From assembly GCA_944380545.1 (NCBI GenBank), contig CALWHV010000009.1, forward strand, positions 1 to 36,907: a DNA stretch of 36,907 bases, read 5' to 3'. The notes below the pieces were generated by a model that was given only the letters and a program-made list of their open reading frames with translations, was not told the DNA's origin and searched no databases. Made by a program: the position numbers and the translations under genes. Positions 1 to 8,079 of this stretch are shown here, one piece after another. Origin of the DNA: an uncultured Eubacterium sp. (GTDB taxonomy: Bacteria > Bacillota > Clostridia > Oscillospirales > Acutalibacteraceae). Position 1 is the first letter of the stretch. Every line of letters begins with the position of its first letter.

Positions 1-11
1 GCAGTTCATAG

Positions 12-129
12 TCGGTGTCTATTACGAAGAGGGTCCACCCGTTCCCATCCCGAACACGGCAGTTAAGCTCTTCAGTGCCGAAAATACTTGGCGGGCAGCC
101 GCCCGGGAAAATAGGTCGACGCTGACACC
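12..129 (+). rRNA. rrf: 5S ribosomal RNA
   Basis: The conserved 5S core is present, including CCCGTTCCCATCCCGAAC and the ACACGGCAGTTAAGCTC block. Terminal helix I pairs GGTGTC (14-19) with GACACC (124-129). The length of about 118 nt is normal for a Gram-positive 5S. Its position at the window edge, followed by a terminator, suggests the end of an rRNA operon whose 16S and 23S genes lie upstream of the window. The ends are estimated from helix I and may be off by a few bases. Confidence 0.95.
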
Positions 130-132
130 ACC

Positions 133-168
133 AAAAGCGCTGTGCTTTCGCTCAGCGCTTTTATTTTG
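133..168 (+). terminator. Rho-independent terminator after 5S rRNA
   Basis: AAAAGCGCT and AGCGCTTTT form a stem around a short loop, followed by a T-rich tract. It directly follows the 5S gene and would end the rRNA operon. Confidence 0.85.
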
Positions 169-272
169 CGTTTTTACATATCCTTTACACTTTATTTCAT
201 CCTTTGCCACAATTATCCGTTATGATGAATATGTCGGAAGAAACCGATATATAATTTTAAGGGGTGCTTTTT

Positions 273-677
273 ATGGTAGAATACATTAAAGGTGTAAACG
301 GCATAGGCAAATCGCGGGTGCTTGCGGAGGCTGCCGTTTCTACGGCTCAGCTCAGCAAAGGCCATATCGTGTATGTTGACTGCACGGATAAGCTTACGCT
401 CGCTCTGCCGCGCAGCATCAGGCTTATAAACGCCTCTGATTACGCTGTCGGCAGCATCGGCGAGCTGAGCGGTTTTCTTATGGGCGTGTGCGCCGGGGAT
501 TACGACATAACGGATGTTTTTGTTGACGCCGCGCCGGAGCTTATTGGCGCCGATAAATACGAAGCGCAGGAGTTTTTTGAGATGATTTCGCGCGTTTCTC
601 AAGCAACGGGCGTCGATTTTCATTTCTGTATTCCGGATGTCAGTCAAAGCGAGCTTGAATACAGCCTCGTAAGCTGA
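273..677 (+). CDS. Small P-loop-like protein of unknown function
   Basis: This 134-residue protein begins with a Walker A-like segment, KGVNGIGKSRVL (residues about 6-17), which resembles GxxGxGKS nucleotide-binding loops. A beta strand ending in VDC follows, and ITDVFVDAA (about residue 82) could be a Walker B-like strand. This is the pattern of a minimal P-loop fold without obvious C-terminal modules. No named family is recognised. I chose the ATG at 273 because GGGG at 261-264 lies 8 nt upstream; an in-frame GTG at 264 overlaps that ribosome binding site and is less likely. It is a single gene, convergent with proC and separated from it by a bidirectional terminator. ATP or GTP binding is inferred from the motif only. 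Confidence 0.7.
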   Translation: MVEYIKGVNGIGKSRVLAEAAVSTAQLSKGHIVYVDCTDKLTLALPRSIRLINASDYAVGSIGELSGFLMGVCAGDYDITDVFVDAAPELIGADKYEAQEFFEMISRVSQATGVDFHFCIPDVSQSELEYSLVS

Positions 678-693
678 TTCTTTCAGAATAAAA

Positions 694-741
694 AGCTCCG
701 GCAGGGCACTGTTCAGCTGTGCTTTGCCGGAGAATTTTTAT
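694..741 (+). terminator. Bidirectional terminator between the P-loop gene and proC
   Basis: GCTCCGGCA (695-703) pairs with TGCCGGAG (725-732). T-rich tracts on both flanks (ATTTTTATTTTTTT on plus, CTTTTTATT on minus) let the hairpin serve both convergent genes. Confidence 0.85.
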
Positions 742-745
742 TTTT

Positions 746-1540
746 TTACAGCAGCTTGTCCTTTTCAAACGCCTTATTTACGGCGTTGTGGACTGCCGCT
801 TCAAAGCCGTCCGCCTGGAGAGAGAGCACTCCCTCGATCGTTGTTCCTCCGGGGGAGCAGACCATATCTATAAGCTTATACGGGTGCTCGCCGCTTTCAA
901 GAATAAGCTTCGCGCTTCCCATAACGGTCTCGGCGGCAAATTTCAGCGCAAGCTGTTTGTTCATCCCGTTTTTGACCGCCGCTCTTGCAAGCGCGTCTGT
1001 AAACATATAGGCGTATGCTGGAGCGCAGCCTGCTATCACGCCGAAAAGTGCAAAAGAGCTTTCGTCGAGCTCGGTGATATCGCCGACAGAGCCGAAAATC
1101 CTTTTAACGGCTTCCTTAGCCTCGCTGCCTGCGGCATCGTTTGCGCACATCGCACTGCACGCTGCCGCGACCTTTGCGTTTATGTTCGGCATAACCCTGA
1201 TGACAGGCGTGCCGCTTTTAAGGCAGCTCTCAATAAAGGAGATTGTTTTTCCAGCCGCTATGGAAACTACCGTTTTGCCGCCGGCAGCCGTTTCGGCAAT
1301 CTCTTTGAGCGCGCCTTGAAGCACATTCGGTTTGACAGCCATAATTATTATATCTGCGCTTTTCACCGCTTCAATAGCGCTTTTTGCCGCGTTTATGCCA
1401 AGCTCCTCTTTAAGTGCAAGCGGCTTTCTTTCGTCCGTGTCAAAGGCAAAGATGTCCTTCGCCTCGGCAGCTCCGCCTGCCGCAACGCCTCTGATTATCG
1501 CTTCCGCCATATTGCCGCAGCCGATAAATGATATCTTCAT
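746..1540 (-). CDS. proC: Pyrroline-5-carboxylate reductase
   Basis: This 264-residue enzyme catalyses the last step of proline synthesis, the NAD(P)H-dependent reduction of 1-pyrroline-5-carboxylate to proline. The N-terminus MKISFIGCGNMAEAII is the Rossmann GxGxMA fingerprint of ProC. The C-terminal region carries the family signature around VCSPGGTTIEGVLSL (about residues 230-245). Length matches the family (260-280). The start at 1540 is set by GGAGGA, 7 nt upstream of the ATG; an upstream in-frame extension would run into spoIIID and is not coding. It is cotranscribed with spoIIID, whose stop codon lies one base before this ATG, so ProC may be partly expressed from the sporulation-linked promoter upstream. 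Confidence 0.95.
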   Translation of the reverse strand: MKISFIGCGNMAEAIIRGVAAGGAAEAKDIFAFDTDERKPLALKEELGINAAKSAIEAVKSADIIIMAVKPNVLQGALKEIAETAAGGKTVVSIAAGKTISFIESCLKSGTPVIRVMPNINAKVAAACSAMCANDAAGSEAKEAVKRIFGSVGDITELDESSFALFGVIAGCAPAYAYMFTDALARAAVKNGMNKQLALKFAAETVMGSAKLILESGEHPYKLIDMVCSPGGTTIEGVLSLQADGFEAAVHNAVNKAFEKDKLL

Positions 1541-1541
1541 T

Positions 1542-1814
1542 TTAACTTCCTCCGATGTGCTGTTTTTTGTTTCTGCTGTATTTTTCCTTAGTTGCAAGCC
1601 CGCCGCGTATGTGACGCTGAGATTTGTTAATGTCAAGCACCTTTTTAACATCATTGTAAAGCAGCCTGTCTATCTCCTGCAATCGCTTCGTTACATCAAT
1701 ATGCACGGTGGATTTGCTGACCCCGAATACCGCCGCCGCGGTCCTTACCGTTGCGCCGGTAGATTTTATGTATTCGCCTATCTCAACGCACCGCTTCTCT
1801 ACATTACCAACCAA
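1542..1814 (-). CDS. spoIIID: Sporulation transcriptional regulator SpoIIID
   Basis: SpoIIID is a small DNA-binding regulator of the mother-cell sporulation programme (SigE regulon, switch to SigK). The 90-residue product contains the helix-turn-helix VRTAAAVFGVSKSTVHIDVT and the family C-terminal block VLDINKSQRHIRGGLATKEK, both highly characteristic. The start is a TTG at 1814: GAGGAAGG sits 8 nt upstream, and the resulting N-terminus (M-V-G-N-V-E-K-R then IGEYI) aligns residue for residue with the classical SpoIIID N-terminus as I remember it. Longer ATG or GTG versions (1880, 1823) would add residues the family lacks. It is the first gene of a spoIIID-proC unit and diverges from lacZ. It is strong evidence that the organism forms endospores. 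Confidence 0.95.
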   Translation of the reverse strand: MVGNVEKRCVEIGEYIKSTGATVRTAAAVFGVSKSTVHIDVTKRLQEIDRLLYNDVKKVLDINKSQRHIRGGLATKEKYSRNKKQHIGGS

Positions 1815-1868
1815 GGCTTTCACCTTCCTCGGTAATATATACGGCGCTTTTGATAAATTATTACCCTT

Positions 1869-1931
1869 ATTGTACCTCAAAAATTAAAATAAGTAAAGGT
1901 ATTTACATATTTGAATTTTATATGTTATAAT
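1869..1931. promoter_or_regulatory. Compact divergent promoters of spoIIID (-) and lacZ (+)
   Basis: Plus strand: TTTACA (1902-1907), 18-nt spacer, TATAAT (1926-1931), with lacZ starting 49 nt later. Minus strand: TTTACT (1897-1892), 17-nt spacer, TACAAT (1874-1869). The two -35 boxes are only 4 nt apart. The minus-strand -10 also resembles a SigE -10 (GGTACAAT against CATACANT), which would fit spoIIID; the sigma assignment is inference. Confidence 0.55.
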
Positions 1932-1979
1932 TAAGCAGTATATTATGCCGCGTTAGCGGTCTATTTTCAGAGGTGCGCT

Positions 1980-4976
1980 ATGATTTATCAGCTAAAAAAA
2001 GACAATTACAAGAACTTTCAGGTGTTCAAGGATAATGTGCTTGAGCCGAGGTCCTATTTCATCCCCTTTTCGTCGGAAAAGGAGATGATGGAAACCGATA
2101 TCCGCACGGAGCGTTATAATTCCTCTATGGTTGCGGTGCTTTCCGGCGAGTGGCAGTTTAAATATTATGAAAAGCTTTCCCTTATGCCGGAGCGGTACGA
2201 TACCGAAGCCGAGGAGGCGGACAATATAAAGGTCCCGTCCTGCTGGCAGTTCACCGGCTATGAAAAGCCGTATTATCTCAACAGCCGCTACCCGTTTAAG
2301 GTCGATCCACCGCATTTTCCCGAGGACTGCTCCGTCGGCGTATATATCAAAAAATTTATGCTCGGCGATGTCAGCGGCAGATACATAATAACCTTCCTCG
2401 GTGTTGCCCCGTGCTTTGATCTGTTTGTAAACGGCGAATACGCCGGCTATTCAGAGGGCAGCCATAATACAAGCGAGTTCGATATTTCCGCTCTGCTCAA
2501 GGAGGGGGAGAACGAGATCGTTGTGTGCGTTCATAAATGGTGCAACGGCACATATCTTGAATGTCAGGATATGTATAGGAACAACGGTATCTTCCGCGAT
2601 GTCTATATCACCAGAACGGGTGATAATTCCATCTATGATTTTGAGGCGCGCACAAGCCACAGGAGCGACGGCACCTATCTTCTTGATGTAATACCCGTTT
2701 TCAATATCAAGGACGAGGTCTCTTTTTCCGCCGCAGTCTATGACGGCGAGGATGTTATCGCCGAAAAAAGCATAAATGTCTGCCCCGGCAAGGTGGATAA
2801 GATAACCTTTGATGTGCTTGATGTGCTGGAGTGGAGCGCCGAGCTGCCTAAGCTTTACACGCTTGTTTTAAAGCTTGAAAAGGACGGCGAGCTCTGCGAG
2901 ATCATCCGCAAAAACATCGGCTTTAAGCATATCAGTATAAATAAGAATGTTTTTTATTTCAATAATAAAAAGATAAAGCTCCTCGGCGTCAACCATCACG
3001 ATACCGATCCGAAAACCGGCTTTGTGATGACTCTTGAGGATATGGAAAAAGATGTCCGCATCTTCAAGGAGTATAATGTCAACTGTGTGCGCACATCGCA
3101 TTATCCTCCCGATCCCGCGTTTCTCGATTTCTGCGACGAATACGGCGTTTATGTTGTTGACGAGGCGGATATCGAGTGCCACGGCGTCGTCGAAATATAT
3201 AAGCCGAATCTTATTTCCGCAGACCCCGCCTGGAAGGAGCATTATTGGGACAGGGTTTCCCGTATGTACCAGCGCGATAAAAACCACGCAAGCATCACGA
3301 TGTGGTCGCTCGGTAACGAGTCGGGCGGCTACCGCTGCCAGGATTACTGCTGCGAAAATCTTAAAAAGCTCACCGATATCCCCGTCCATTATGAGGGCGC
3401 CTGCCGCACAAAGCGCTGGTCCTATGATGTTCATTCAGAGATGTATACCTGGCCGAATATCTGCAAGAAGATAGCTGCGGGCAGGGGCCTGCCGGCAAAA
3501 TTTTACGAAAAGCCGTTTTATCTTTGCGAATATGCGCACGCTATGGGCGTCGGCGCGGGCGAGCTTGAAACCTATGTAAATCTGTTCTACGGCTCCGATA
3601 TTATGCTCGGCGGCTGTATTTGGGAATTTGCCGATCACGCCGCTTATGACGAGCACGGTATGTATAAATACACCTACGGCGGCGATAACGGCGAATGGAA
3701 GCACGACGGCAATTTCTGTGTGGACGGTCTGTTTTATCCGAACAGAGAGCCGCATCCCGGCGCGCTTCAGATGAAGGTCTGCTACCGCCCCGTTCGCGCC
3801 GTGAGGAAAATCGGCGGCGAGTTTGAGTTCTTCAACCACCAGTTCTTTAAAACTGCTCGGCTCACCGTTAAATATTCCGTTTTGCACGACGGCGTTGAGG
3901 CGGAAAACGGCTCGTTTGACATAGCTGTTGAGCCGCAGCAGTCCGAAAGGCAGACCATATCCGTACCCGAAAAAGGCCACACCTCGGTTGTGTTCACCTA
4001 TTTTGACGGCGAAAGCGAGATCGCCTCGGAGCAGATAATCGTAAAGAAGGATTATAACGCTCAGGATATAAGCGCCGTAACCGCAGAGGCAGACCCGTTT
4101 AATATAGAAACGGCGGACAGCGAGGGCAGGGTCATCGTCACCTTCAAAAACGGATCCTTGCGCTTTAATCTGCGCACCGGCGAGATGGAAAGCTATGTCT
4201 ATAACTCCAAGGAGCTGATAAATCAGATCCCGCTCGGCGCAAACCGCGGCTTTTCGCCCAGCCTTTACCGCGCGCCTATCGACAACGATATGTATCTCAA
4301 GCTCGTTTGGCACAAGGAGGGGCTTCAGCATATTTCACGCGCAAAGAAAAAATGCACCTATCAAAAGGTGGGCAACACGGTGGTCATCAACGCGTCTTAC
4401 CGCCTTAAGGCTTGCGCGTATCCGCTTTCAGGCTCTTTCAAGGTAAAATATATAATAAACCAGCTCGGAAAGATGGCTGTTGAATACACCTATTCCTCCC
4501 TGATATTCAAGCTCGTTCCGCGCCTCGGTATGCTCGTTGAGATGCCCCGTTCGTTCGATAATATCACTTATTTCGGCTATGACGCGGAATCGCTCTCCGA
4601 TTTCCACGAGCACGCTCATATCAGGCGCGATACTCTTAAGGCGGACGAGATGCACACGCCCTATATCAAGCCGCAGGAAAGCGGTATGCGCTACAACACC
4701 TTTTATGCCGAGGTTACGGACGAAAGCGGAACCGGCTTGAGATTTGAAAGCAAAAAGCCCTTCGTTTTCAACGCAAATCATTATAATTCGGAGCAGCTTG
4801 CAAAGGCTACTCACCGCGAGGATCTGCTGGATTACAACACCACCAATGTGCAGATAGACGGCTATATGCTCGGCGCCGGCTCAAACGCCTGCGGCCCAAT
4901 CCCCACAAAGGCGCACAGAAAGGTGTTCGTTTCAAAATATTCGGCCTCCTTCGTTGTAACTCCGCTCGGTGATTAA
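1980..4976 (+). CDS. lacZ: Beta-galactosidase, glycoside hydrolase family 2
   Basis: This 998-residue LacZ-type enzyme hydrolyses terminal beta-D-galactosides such as lactose or galactosylated glycans. Domain order is typical: N-terminal sugar-binding jelly roll (about 40-215), immunoglobulin-like domain (about 217-318), catalytic TIM barrel from about 335, then C-terminal domains. Visible active-site elements are NHHDTDP (from 338), RTSHYPPDP (from 371), the acid/base Glu447 in WSLGNESGG and the nucleophile Glu517 in LCEYAHAMG. No signal peptide is seen, so the enzyme is cytoplasmic. GAGGTG precedes the ATG by 4 nt. The stop codon abuts the acpS start directly, so lacZ heads an operon with housekeeping genes, which is unusual company for a sugar hydrolase. 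No lac permease or regulator is nearby. Confidence 0.96.
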   Translation: MIYQLKKDNYKNFQVFKDNVLEPRSYFIPFSSEKEMMETDIRTERYNSSMVAVLSGEWQFKYYEKLSLMPERYDTEAEEADNIKVPSCWQFTGYEKPYYLNSRYPFKVDPPHFPEDCSVGVYIKKFMLGDVSGRYIITFLGVAPCFDLFVNGEYAGYSEGSHNTSEFDISALLKEGENEIVVCVHKWCNGTYLECQDMYRNNGIFRDVYITRTGDNSIYDFEARTSHRSDGTYLLDVIPVFNIKDEVSFSAAVYDGEDVIAEKSINVCPGKVDKITFDVLDVLEWSAELPKLYTLVLKLEKDGELCEIIRKNIGFKHISINKNVFYFNNKKIKLLGVNHHDTDPKTGFVMTLEDMEKDVRIFKEYNVNCVRTSHYPPDPAFLDFCDEYGVYVVDEADIECHGVVEIYKPNLISADPAWKEHYWDRVSRMYQRDKNHASITMWSLGNESGGYRCQDYCCENLKKLTDIPVHYEGACRTKRWSYDVHSEMYTWPNICKKIAAGRGLPAKFYEKPFYLCEYAHAMGVGAGELETYVNLFYGSDIMLGGCIWEFADHAAYDEHGMYKYTYGGDNGEWKHDGNFCVDGLFYPNREPHPGALQMKVCYRPVRAVRKIGGEFEFFNHQFFKTARLTVKYSVLHDGVEAENGSFDIAVEPQQSERQTISVPEKGHTSVVFTYFDGESEIASEQIIVKKDYNAQDISAVTAEADPFNIETADSEGRVIVTFKNGSLRFNLRTGEMESYVYNSKELINQIPLGANRGFSPSLYRAPIDNDMYLKLVWHKEGLQHISRAKKKCTYQKVGNTVVINASYRLKACAYPLSGSFKVKYIINQLGKMAVEYTYSSLIFKLVPRLGMLVEMPRSFDNITYFGYDAESLSDFHEHAHIRRDTLKADEMHTPYIKPQESGMRYNTFYAEVTDESGTGLRFESKKPFVFNANHYNSEQLAKATHREDLLDYNTTNVQIDGYMLGAGSNACGPIPTKAHRKVFVSKYSASFVVTPLGD

Positions 4977-5297
4977 ATGTTTCGCATAGGCACGGATATC
5001 GTTTTGGTGTCAAGAATCGAAAAAAGCATAAAAAGCAGCCGCTTTTTGCAGGAGGTGTTCACCTCCGGCGAGCAGCGGCACTGCCGGCTTGCGCAAAGCT
5101 TTGCCGGTGTTTTCGCAGCTAAGGAGGCGTATCTAAAAGCCCTCGGCTGCGGGATAGACAGACGCCTTAACGAGATAGAGATAGTTTTTGACGAAAAGGG
5201 CAAGCCCCGCGTGAACGGCGCGGATAACTGCGATATTTCCATAAGCCACGACGGCGATTACGCCGTTGCGGCGGCGATTGTGTGGGATGCTTTATGA
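4977..5297 (+). CDS. acpS: Holo-[acyl-carrier-protein] synthase
   Basis: AcpS transfers 4'-phosphopantetheine from coenzyme A to apo-ACP and so activates fatty acid synthesis. The 106-residue protein has the magnesium-binding Asp7 in IGTDIV, the family motif FAAKEAYLKALG (Glu50) and a C-terminal ISISHDGDYAVAAA strand; length is slightly short of the usual 115-125. The ATG follows the lacZ TAA with no gap, and its stop overlaps the start of the next gene as ATGA. The acpS-nnr pairing is common in Firmicutes. Translation probably depends on coupling to lacZ, because no independent ribosome binding site is obvious. Confidence 0.95.
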   Translation: MFRIGTDIVLVSRIEKSIKSSRFLQEVFTSGEQRHCRLAQSFAGVFAAKEAYLKALGCGIDRRLNEIEIVFDEKGKPRVNGADNCDISISHDGDYAVAAAIVWDAL

Positions 5298-6799
5298 GAA
5301 TTTTAACGGCGCAGCAAACAAAAGCTGCCGAAAAGCTTGCGTTTGAAAAGTATTATACAGAAGCGCAGCTTATGAAGAGCGCGGGTGAAAAATGCTTTCA
5401 AAAGCTTATCAAGCTTTACGGCGAGCGGATTTACGGCAAAAAGGTCTCAGTTGTTTGCGGAAACGGCAAAAACGCGGGAGACGGCTTTGTTATCGCTAGG
5501 CTGCTCAAGGAGTACGGCTGCGAGGTAGTTATCGTGATAGCCGATAAATTCCCCGAAATAAGCGAGCCTGCAATGTATCTTGAAGAGGCGGAGCAGGCGG
5601 GCGTGGCGGTTGAGCCGTTTGAGGAAACGCAGCTCAGCAACACACTTATCGTTGACTGCATTTTCGGCATCGGCTTTCACGGCGAGCCGCGCGAACCGTT
5701 CGGCCGCGTTATAGACGCTATCAATGACTCAAACGCCGCCGTGGTCTCCGTTGACACCCCCAGCGGGGCGGACGCTTCGTCCGGCGCGGTATTCAAGGCT
5801 GTTAAAGCGCAGCTTACCATCGCGGTTTCAACTCTCAAATACTGCCATATCCTCCCTCCGGCAAATAATTACTGCGGCAGGGTGGTAACTGTTGATATCG
5901 GCATACCGGACGATTGCTATACGGAGGAATATCCGGAGACTATCACAAAGTCTTTTGTTAAAAGCTGCTTTCCGCAGCGCAATAAAAATTCAAACAAGGG
6001 TCAAAACGGCCATCTTTTAAGCGTTTGCGGCAGCTACCAAATGCCCGGCGCGGCGGTTATGGCTGCTAAGGCTGCGCTCGTAACGGGCGTGGGGCTTCTG
6101 AAATGCGTTTTCCCGCGCTCCGTTTATCCCGTTATGACCTCGCATCTCGTTCAGCCGCTCTTTTGTCCGGTCAGCGAAAATGAGGACAAAACGCTTTCAA
6201 TGGGCGCGCTCAACAGAATAACGCAGGAGATTGAATGGGCGGACTGCGTTGCCCTCGGCTGCGGCATCGGAAAAAACGACGATACCGAGGTCATCGTCAA
6301 TCAGATCCTCCGCACGAGCGAGGCGCCCGTCGTTCTTGATGCGGACGGCATAAATTGCGTGTGCTCGAATATAGATGTATTGAATGAGGCGCACGCCGGC
6401 GTGGTGCTTACCCCTCATCCCGGAGAAATGGCAAGGCTCACGGGCCTCAGCGTGGCTGAGATAGAGGCGAACCGCATAAAGGCAGCAGCCGATTTTGCCC
6501 GTAAATATTCCTGCGTGCTCGTGCTCAAGGGCGCAAATACCGTCGTAACGGACGGTAGGGAGGTCTTTGTAAACACCACAGGCAATCCCGGTATGGCTAT
6601 GGGCGGCACGGGAGATATGCTCACGGGTATGATCGCCTCGTTCATTGCGCAGGGAACGGAATGCTTTTCGGCCGCCCGCGCCGCCGTGTATATCCACGGG
6701 CTGTGCGGCGATATAACGGCGCGTGAGATAAGCACGCGCGGTATGACGGTTGAGGATATGCTTCAGCTTTGTCCCGCTCTCCTTCGTGAGTTTGAATAA
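5294..6799 (+). CDS. nnr: Bifunctional NAD(P)H-hydrate epimerase / ADP-dependent dehydratase
   Basis: This nicotinamide-nucleotide repair enzyme has 501 residues. The N-terminal YjeF_N domain (about 1-205) epimerises R- and S-NAD(P)HX; motifs include VVCGNGKNAGDGFV and VDCIFGIGFHG. The C-terminal ribokinase-like domain (about 225-500) dehydrates S-NAD(P)HX using ADP, with NGHLLSVCGSY, LTPHPGEMARL and the GTGDMLTGMIA catalytic loop. I take the ATG at 5294, which overlaps the acpS stop (ATGA), rather than an in-frame GTG at 5282 inside acpS. The fused length is normal. The gene lies in the lacZ-acpS-nnr-lipoprotein operon, 12 nt before the last gene. Confidence 0.94.
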   Translation: MRILTAQQTKAAEKLAFEKYYTEAQLMKSAGEKCFQKLIKLYGERIYGKKVSVVCGNGKNAGDGFVIARLLKEYGCEVVIVIADKFPEISEPAMYLEEAEQAGVAVEPFEETQLSNTLIVDCIFGIGFHGEPREPFGRVIDAINDSNAAVVSVDTPSGADASSGAVFKAVKAQLTIAVSTLKYCHILPPANNYCGRVVTVDIGIPDDCYTEEYPETITKSFVKSCFPQRNKNSNKGQNGHLLSVCGSYQMPGAAVMAAKAALVTGVGLLKCVFPRSVYPVMTSHLVQPLFCPVSENEDKTLSMGALNRITQEIEWADCVALGCGIGKNDDTEVIVNQILRTSEAPVVLDADGINCVCSNIDVLNEAHAGVVLTPHPGEMARLTGLSVAEIEANRIKAAADFARKYSCVLVLKGANTVVTDGREVFVNTTGNPGMAMGGTGDMLTGMIASFIAQGTECFSAARAAVYIHGLCGDITAREISTRGMTVEDMLQLCPALLREFE

Positions 6800-6811
6800 C
6801 GGAATGGTTTT

Positions 6812-7285
6812 TTGAGGAAGATTCTGCTTTTGCTCTTTATTCCCGCGCTTCTTTTGTGCGGCTGCTCCGTTCAGCCGCAGCAGGGAGCCGCGTATTTTTC
6901 CGCCGAAGCCGAGATAGGCTTTAACGGCGCTTCATATTCCGCGGCAGTGGTTTATAATGCAAACGGCGTTGAGGTGGATGTGCTCGATACCGCCGCGGCG
7001 GGTCTGCGCTTTGTTTATGACGGCGCCTCGCTGCTTTTCGGCTATTCGGGCATACGGCTCGCTCAGGCGGATAAGGGCCTTGAGCCGTCAAATCCCGCAA
7101 TAGCGCTTTATGACGCGCTCTCCGCCGCAAAGGACAGCGAAAGCTCTTCTATGTTCACGGTTGACGGAGGCTTTCTTATAAACGGCAAAACGCCCCTCGG
7201 CGCCTTTGAGCTGCGCCTTTCTCGGGATATGGAGCCGCAGTCCCTTATCTTTGAAAACAATGCTTTAACAATGGAATTTGAATAA
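6812..7285 (+). CDS. Putative lipoprotein of unknown function
   Basis: This 157-residue protein has a clear lipoprotein signal: basic MRK, a hydrophobic stretch ILLLLFIPALL, and the lipobox L-C-G-C with Cys18 as the likely lipidated residue. The mature part is acidic and rich in small residues, with no recognised domain. It is presumably anchored outside the cytoplasmic membrane. The start is a TTG at 6812 preceded by GGAA about 8 nt upstream; no ATG in frame gives a signal peptide. It is the last gene of the lacZ operon, 12 nt after nnr, and is followed by a strong terminator. A LolA/LppX-like lipid-binding fold is possible but unproven. Confidence 0.75.
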   Translation: MRKILLLLFIPALLLCGCSVQPQQGAAYFSAEAEIGFNGASYSAAVVYNANGVEVDVLDTAAAGLRFVYDGASLLFGYSGIRLAQADKGLEPSNPAIALYDALSAAKDSESSSMFTVDGGFLINGKTPLGAFELRLSRDMEPQSLIFENNALTMEFE

Positions 7286-7288
7286 TAA

Positions 7289-7321
7289 AACACTCTCTTT
7301 GCTGTTGAAGAGAGTGTTTTT
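7289..7321 (+). terminator. Terminator of the lacZ-acpS-nnr-lipoprotein operon
   Basis: ACACTCTCTT (7290-7299) pairs with AAGAGAGTGT (about 7308-7317) and is followed by TTTTT. This is a textbook intrinsic terminator, 4 nt after the lipoprotein stop. Confidence 0.9.
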
Positions 7322-7330
7322 CGTTGCCGA

Positions 7331-7945
7331 TTATGCAGCAGCGAAGCCACCTGTGCCGACAAGGCAGTCTGCGACACCTGCGGCGAGGAATACGGGAAAG
7401 TAAATGCTTCCAACCACACAAACCTTGTGAAAACCGAAGCCAAAGCCGCCACCCATATGACCGAGGGCAACATCGAATACTGGTACTGCGACGGCTGTGA
7501 TAAGTATTTCAGCGATAAAGCCGGCACGCAGGAGATCGCACTTGCGGATACGGTGATACCGAAGCTGACGGAGCATACCGCCGACGGAGCGGGCTGGCAT
7601 TCCGATGAGATGAACCACTGGAACACCTGTGAGTGCGGCGAAAAGCTGAACGAAGCTGCCCATACTTTTGAGTGGGTAATCGACAAAGAGGCAACTGCAA
7701 CCGAGACAGGCTCCAAGCACGAGAAATGCACCGTCTGCGGCTATGAAAAGGCGGCGGTGGAAATCCCCGCAACGGGAACACCGTCGGATACCGATACTCC
7801 GAGCACAGATAAGACGGGCGACACCATATCTCCTGCAACCGGAAAGGACGGCGGCGCCGCCCTTTGGATGGCAATTATGCTTGCTGCGGGCGCTGCCCTG
7901 ACCGGCACAGCCGTTTACAGCCGTAAGAGAAAATACAGCAAATAA
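7331..7945 (+). pseudogene. 5'-truncated cell-wall-anchored surface protein remnant
   Basis: The reading frame is open from a stop at 7286 but has no plausible start codon or ribosome binding site at the front; it begins in the middle of a Cys-rich repeat (CSSEATCADKAVCDTCGEEY). The next unit, EYWYCDGCDKYFSDKAGTQE, and a later CxxCG unit are typical of repeat regions in large clostridial surface proteins. The C-terminus has a Thr/Ser/Asp-rich linker, then SPATGK, a hydrophobic segment of about 20 residues and RKRKYSK, which is the layout of a sortase-type sorting signal (LPxTG-like). The remnant starts within about 10 nt of the upstream terminator, so the 5' part was probably lost by deletion. 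An internal GTG at 7427 has no good ribosome binding site. Function is probably lost. Confidence 0.75.
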
Positions 7946-7960
7946 ATCCATATAACCATG

Positions 7961-7996
7961 CGCCCTGTGGAATAAAGCCACGGGGCGTATTCTTTA
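7961..7996 (+). terminator. Terminator behind the surface-protein remnant
   Basis: CGCCCTGTGG (7961-7970) pairs with CCACGGGGCG (7978-7987), followed by TATTCTTT. It lies 15 nt after the remnant's stop and still marks the old 3' end of that gene. Confidence 0.75.
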
Positions 7997-8014
7997 TCGC
8001 TCCGCCTTGCGCAG

Positions 8015-8050
8015 CAAAAAAGGACGGCAAGCAAAAACTGCTCGCCGCCC
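8015..8050 (-). terminator. Terminator of the rluA-type operon
   Basis: On the minus strand GGGCGGCGAGCA and TGCTTGCCGTCC form a stem followed by TTTTTT (plus-strand A run at 8016-8021). It lies downstream of the 8080-8634 gene. Confidence 0.85.
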
Positions 8051-8079
8051 AAGCCGCACTGTTTTATACGCGGAAGATT

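Noticed and set aside
719..1531. Long plus-strand frame opposite proC (and similar long antisense frames opposite lacZ, gdhA, the metallophosphoesterase and the fucosidase)
   Set aside because: They are shadows of codon-biased genes: no ribosome binding site, high Cys/Arg/His content, no recognisable motif.
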